Assembly: GCA_947062645.1 (NCBI GenBank)
Contig: CAMSQT010000066.1
Span: 1-6,591 of the forward strand
Direction of reading: 5' to 3'
Length of the DNA stretch: 6,591 nucleotides
DNA from: an uncultured Clostridium sp.
GTDB lineage: Bacteria > Bacillota > Clostridia > TANB77 > CAG-508
In this document: one piece after another, positions 5,895 to 6,591 of the stretch
Numbering within the stretch: the first letter of the stretch is position 1
How the letters are laid out: every line of letters starts with the position of its first letter
The notes under the pieces: model-generated
The model's database searches: none
What the model was told of the DNA's origin: nothing
What the model saw: only the letters and a program-made list of their open reading frames with translations
Position numbers and translations under genes: made by a program

Positions 5895-5908
5895 TTTTTT
5901 AAAGAGCA

Positions 5909-6546
5909 ATGGATTTCAAAGAAGAATTAAAAAAATATCAACAAAAAATCAACCAAGAACTAGAAAAATACATAAAAAAGCAAGATTGTCCAGAAGCGTT
6001 ATTAAATCAATCTATGGAATATAGTTTGATGGCAGGAGGAAAACGCTTAAGACCTATCTTAACAGTGGTAACTTATGAACTGTTTAAAGAAGATATAAAA
6101 AAATGTATGCCATATAGCGTAGCCATTGAAATGATTCATAATTTTTCTTTGATTCATGACGACCTGCCTGCAATTGATAATGACGATTTTCGCCATGGAA
6201 AGCCAACTAACCATAAGCAATTTAATGAAGCAACAGCAATATTGGCAGGAGATGGCTTATTAAATCAAGCCTATATGGTGATTGGTGAAGATTTAATCCA
6301 TAGTAAACAAGAGGAATTGCCCAAAAAAGCAAAAATAGTAAAAGAATTTTCTCAAGCAATTGATAGAATGATAGCAGGAGAATACATAGATACAGAAGCT
6401 GAAGGAAAAAAAGTAACACAAAAAGAATTAGAATACATCCATAAAAATAAAACAGGAGCTTTACTGAAAATAGCTGTAAGAATGGGAGCAATCCTTGCTG
6501 ATGCAAGCCAAGAACAATTAAACAAATTAACAAACTATGCAGAAAA
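5909..6546 (+). CDS. ispA: Farnesyl / polyprenyl diphosphate synthase, 3' end missing
   Basis: This trans-type prenyl diphosphate synthase joins isopentenyl diphosphate to allylic diphosphates to make farnesyl diphosphate or a longer chain, feeding quinone and envelope-lipid carrier synthesis. About 212 native residues remain of a usual 290-300. Visible are GGKRLRP at 43-49 (diphosphate binding), the first aspartate-rich motif DDLPAIDNDD at 84-93 followed by FRHGKPTNH, and HKNKTGALL at 178-186. The DDLPxxD spacing is that of the short-chain (FPP synthase) bacterial type. In the usual GQxxD motif the Gln is Glu (AGEYIDTE, 156-163). The text breaks off at NYAEK, just before the expected GLAFQxxDDxxD second aspartate-rich motif. 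The TAG at 6566-6568 and residues after Lys213 come from adapter sequence, not the genome. It follows frr by 58 bases with no terminator between. Confidence 0.88.
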
Positions 6547-6591
6547 AGATCGGAAGAGCGTCGTGTAGGGAAAGAGTGTTGGATCGAGTGT
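6547..6591. other. Illumina TruSeq-type adapter left on the contig end
   Basis: From 6547 the sequence begins AGATCGGAAGAGCGTCGTGT and continues as the 33-base Illumina TruSeq universal-side adapter up to 6579. It is followed by an 8-base word TGGATCGA (6580-6587), in the place of an i5 index, and GTGT (6588-6591), the first bases of the next adapter segment. It is not biological DNA. The base composition breaks sharply from the A-rich genome at this point. Confidence 0.97.

Overview
This window carries seven or eight genes, all on the + strand, in A-rich, low-GC DNA with strong AGGAGG-type ribosome binding sites. The gene set, gene order and codon texture fit a low-GC Bacillota (Clostridia-like) chromosome. 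I cannot name a genus, and the sequencing adapter at the right end shows the piece comes from an assembled contig.

Layout: (1) At 3-134 is the C-terminal tail of a protein that looks like a PilT-type pilus ATPase, followed at 170-1516 by a PilC/GspF inner-membrane platform protein. Together they form the 3' end of a type IV pilus or type II secretion-like cluster. (2) At 1562-2462 is a ROK-family sugar kinase. Its reading frame is broken by one extra base near 2303-2306, and the Glu of its E-x-G-H sugar-binding motif is replaced by Lys. (3) A near-consensus sigma-A promoter (2488-2516) and a roughly 100-nt leader that folds well on paper precede rpsB (2630-3418). A hairpin separates rpsB from tsf (3549-4427), and a strong intrinsic terminator follows tsf. 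(4) A second, weaker promoter candidate leads into pyrH (TTG start at 4570), frr and a farnesyl/polyprenyl diphosphate synthase gene that runs off the end.

The rpsB-tsf-pyrH-frr block is the classic translation/UMP-kinase cluster: ribosomal protein S2, the EF-Tu exchange factor EF-Ts, UMP kinase and the ribosome recycling factor. An isoprenoid chain synthase follows frr where many Bacillota have uppS-cdsA, so the link to isoprenoid and cell-envelope lipid precursor supply is kept through a different enzyme.

The last 45 bases (6547-6591) are not biological. They match an Illumina TruSeq-type adapter followed by an 8-nt index and the next adapter bases. The apparent stop of the last gene is therefore an artefact.

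I see no clear new multi-gene system. The most interesting biological signal is the possible structured, pseudoknot-capable leader of rpsB, a candidate autoregulatory element.
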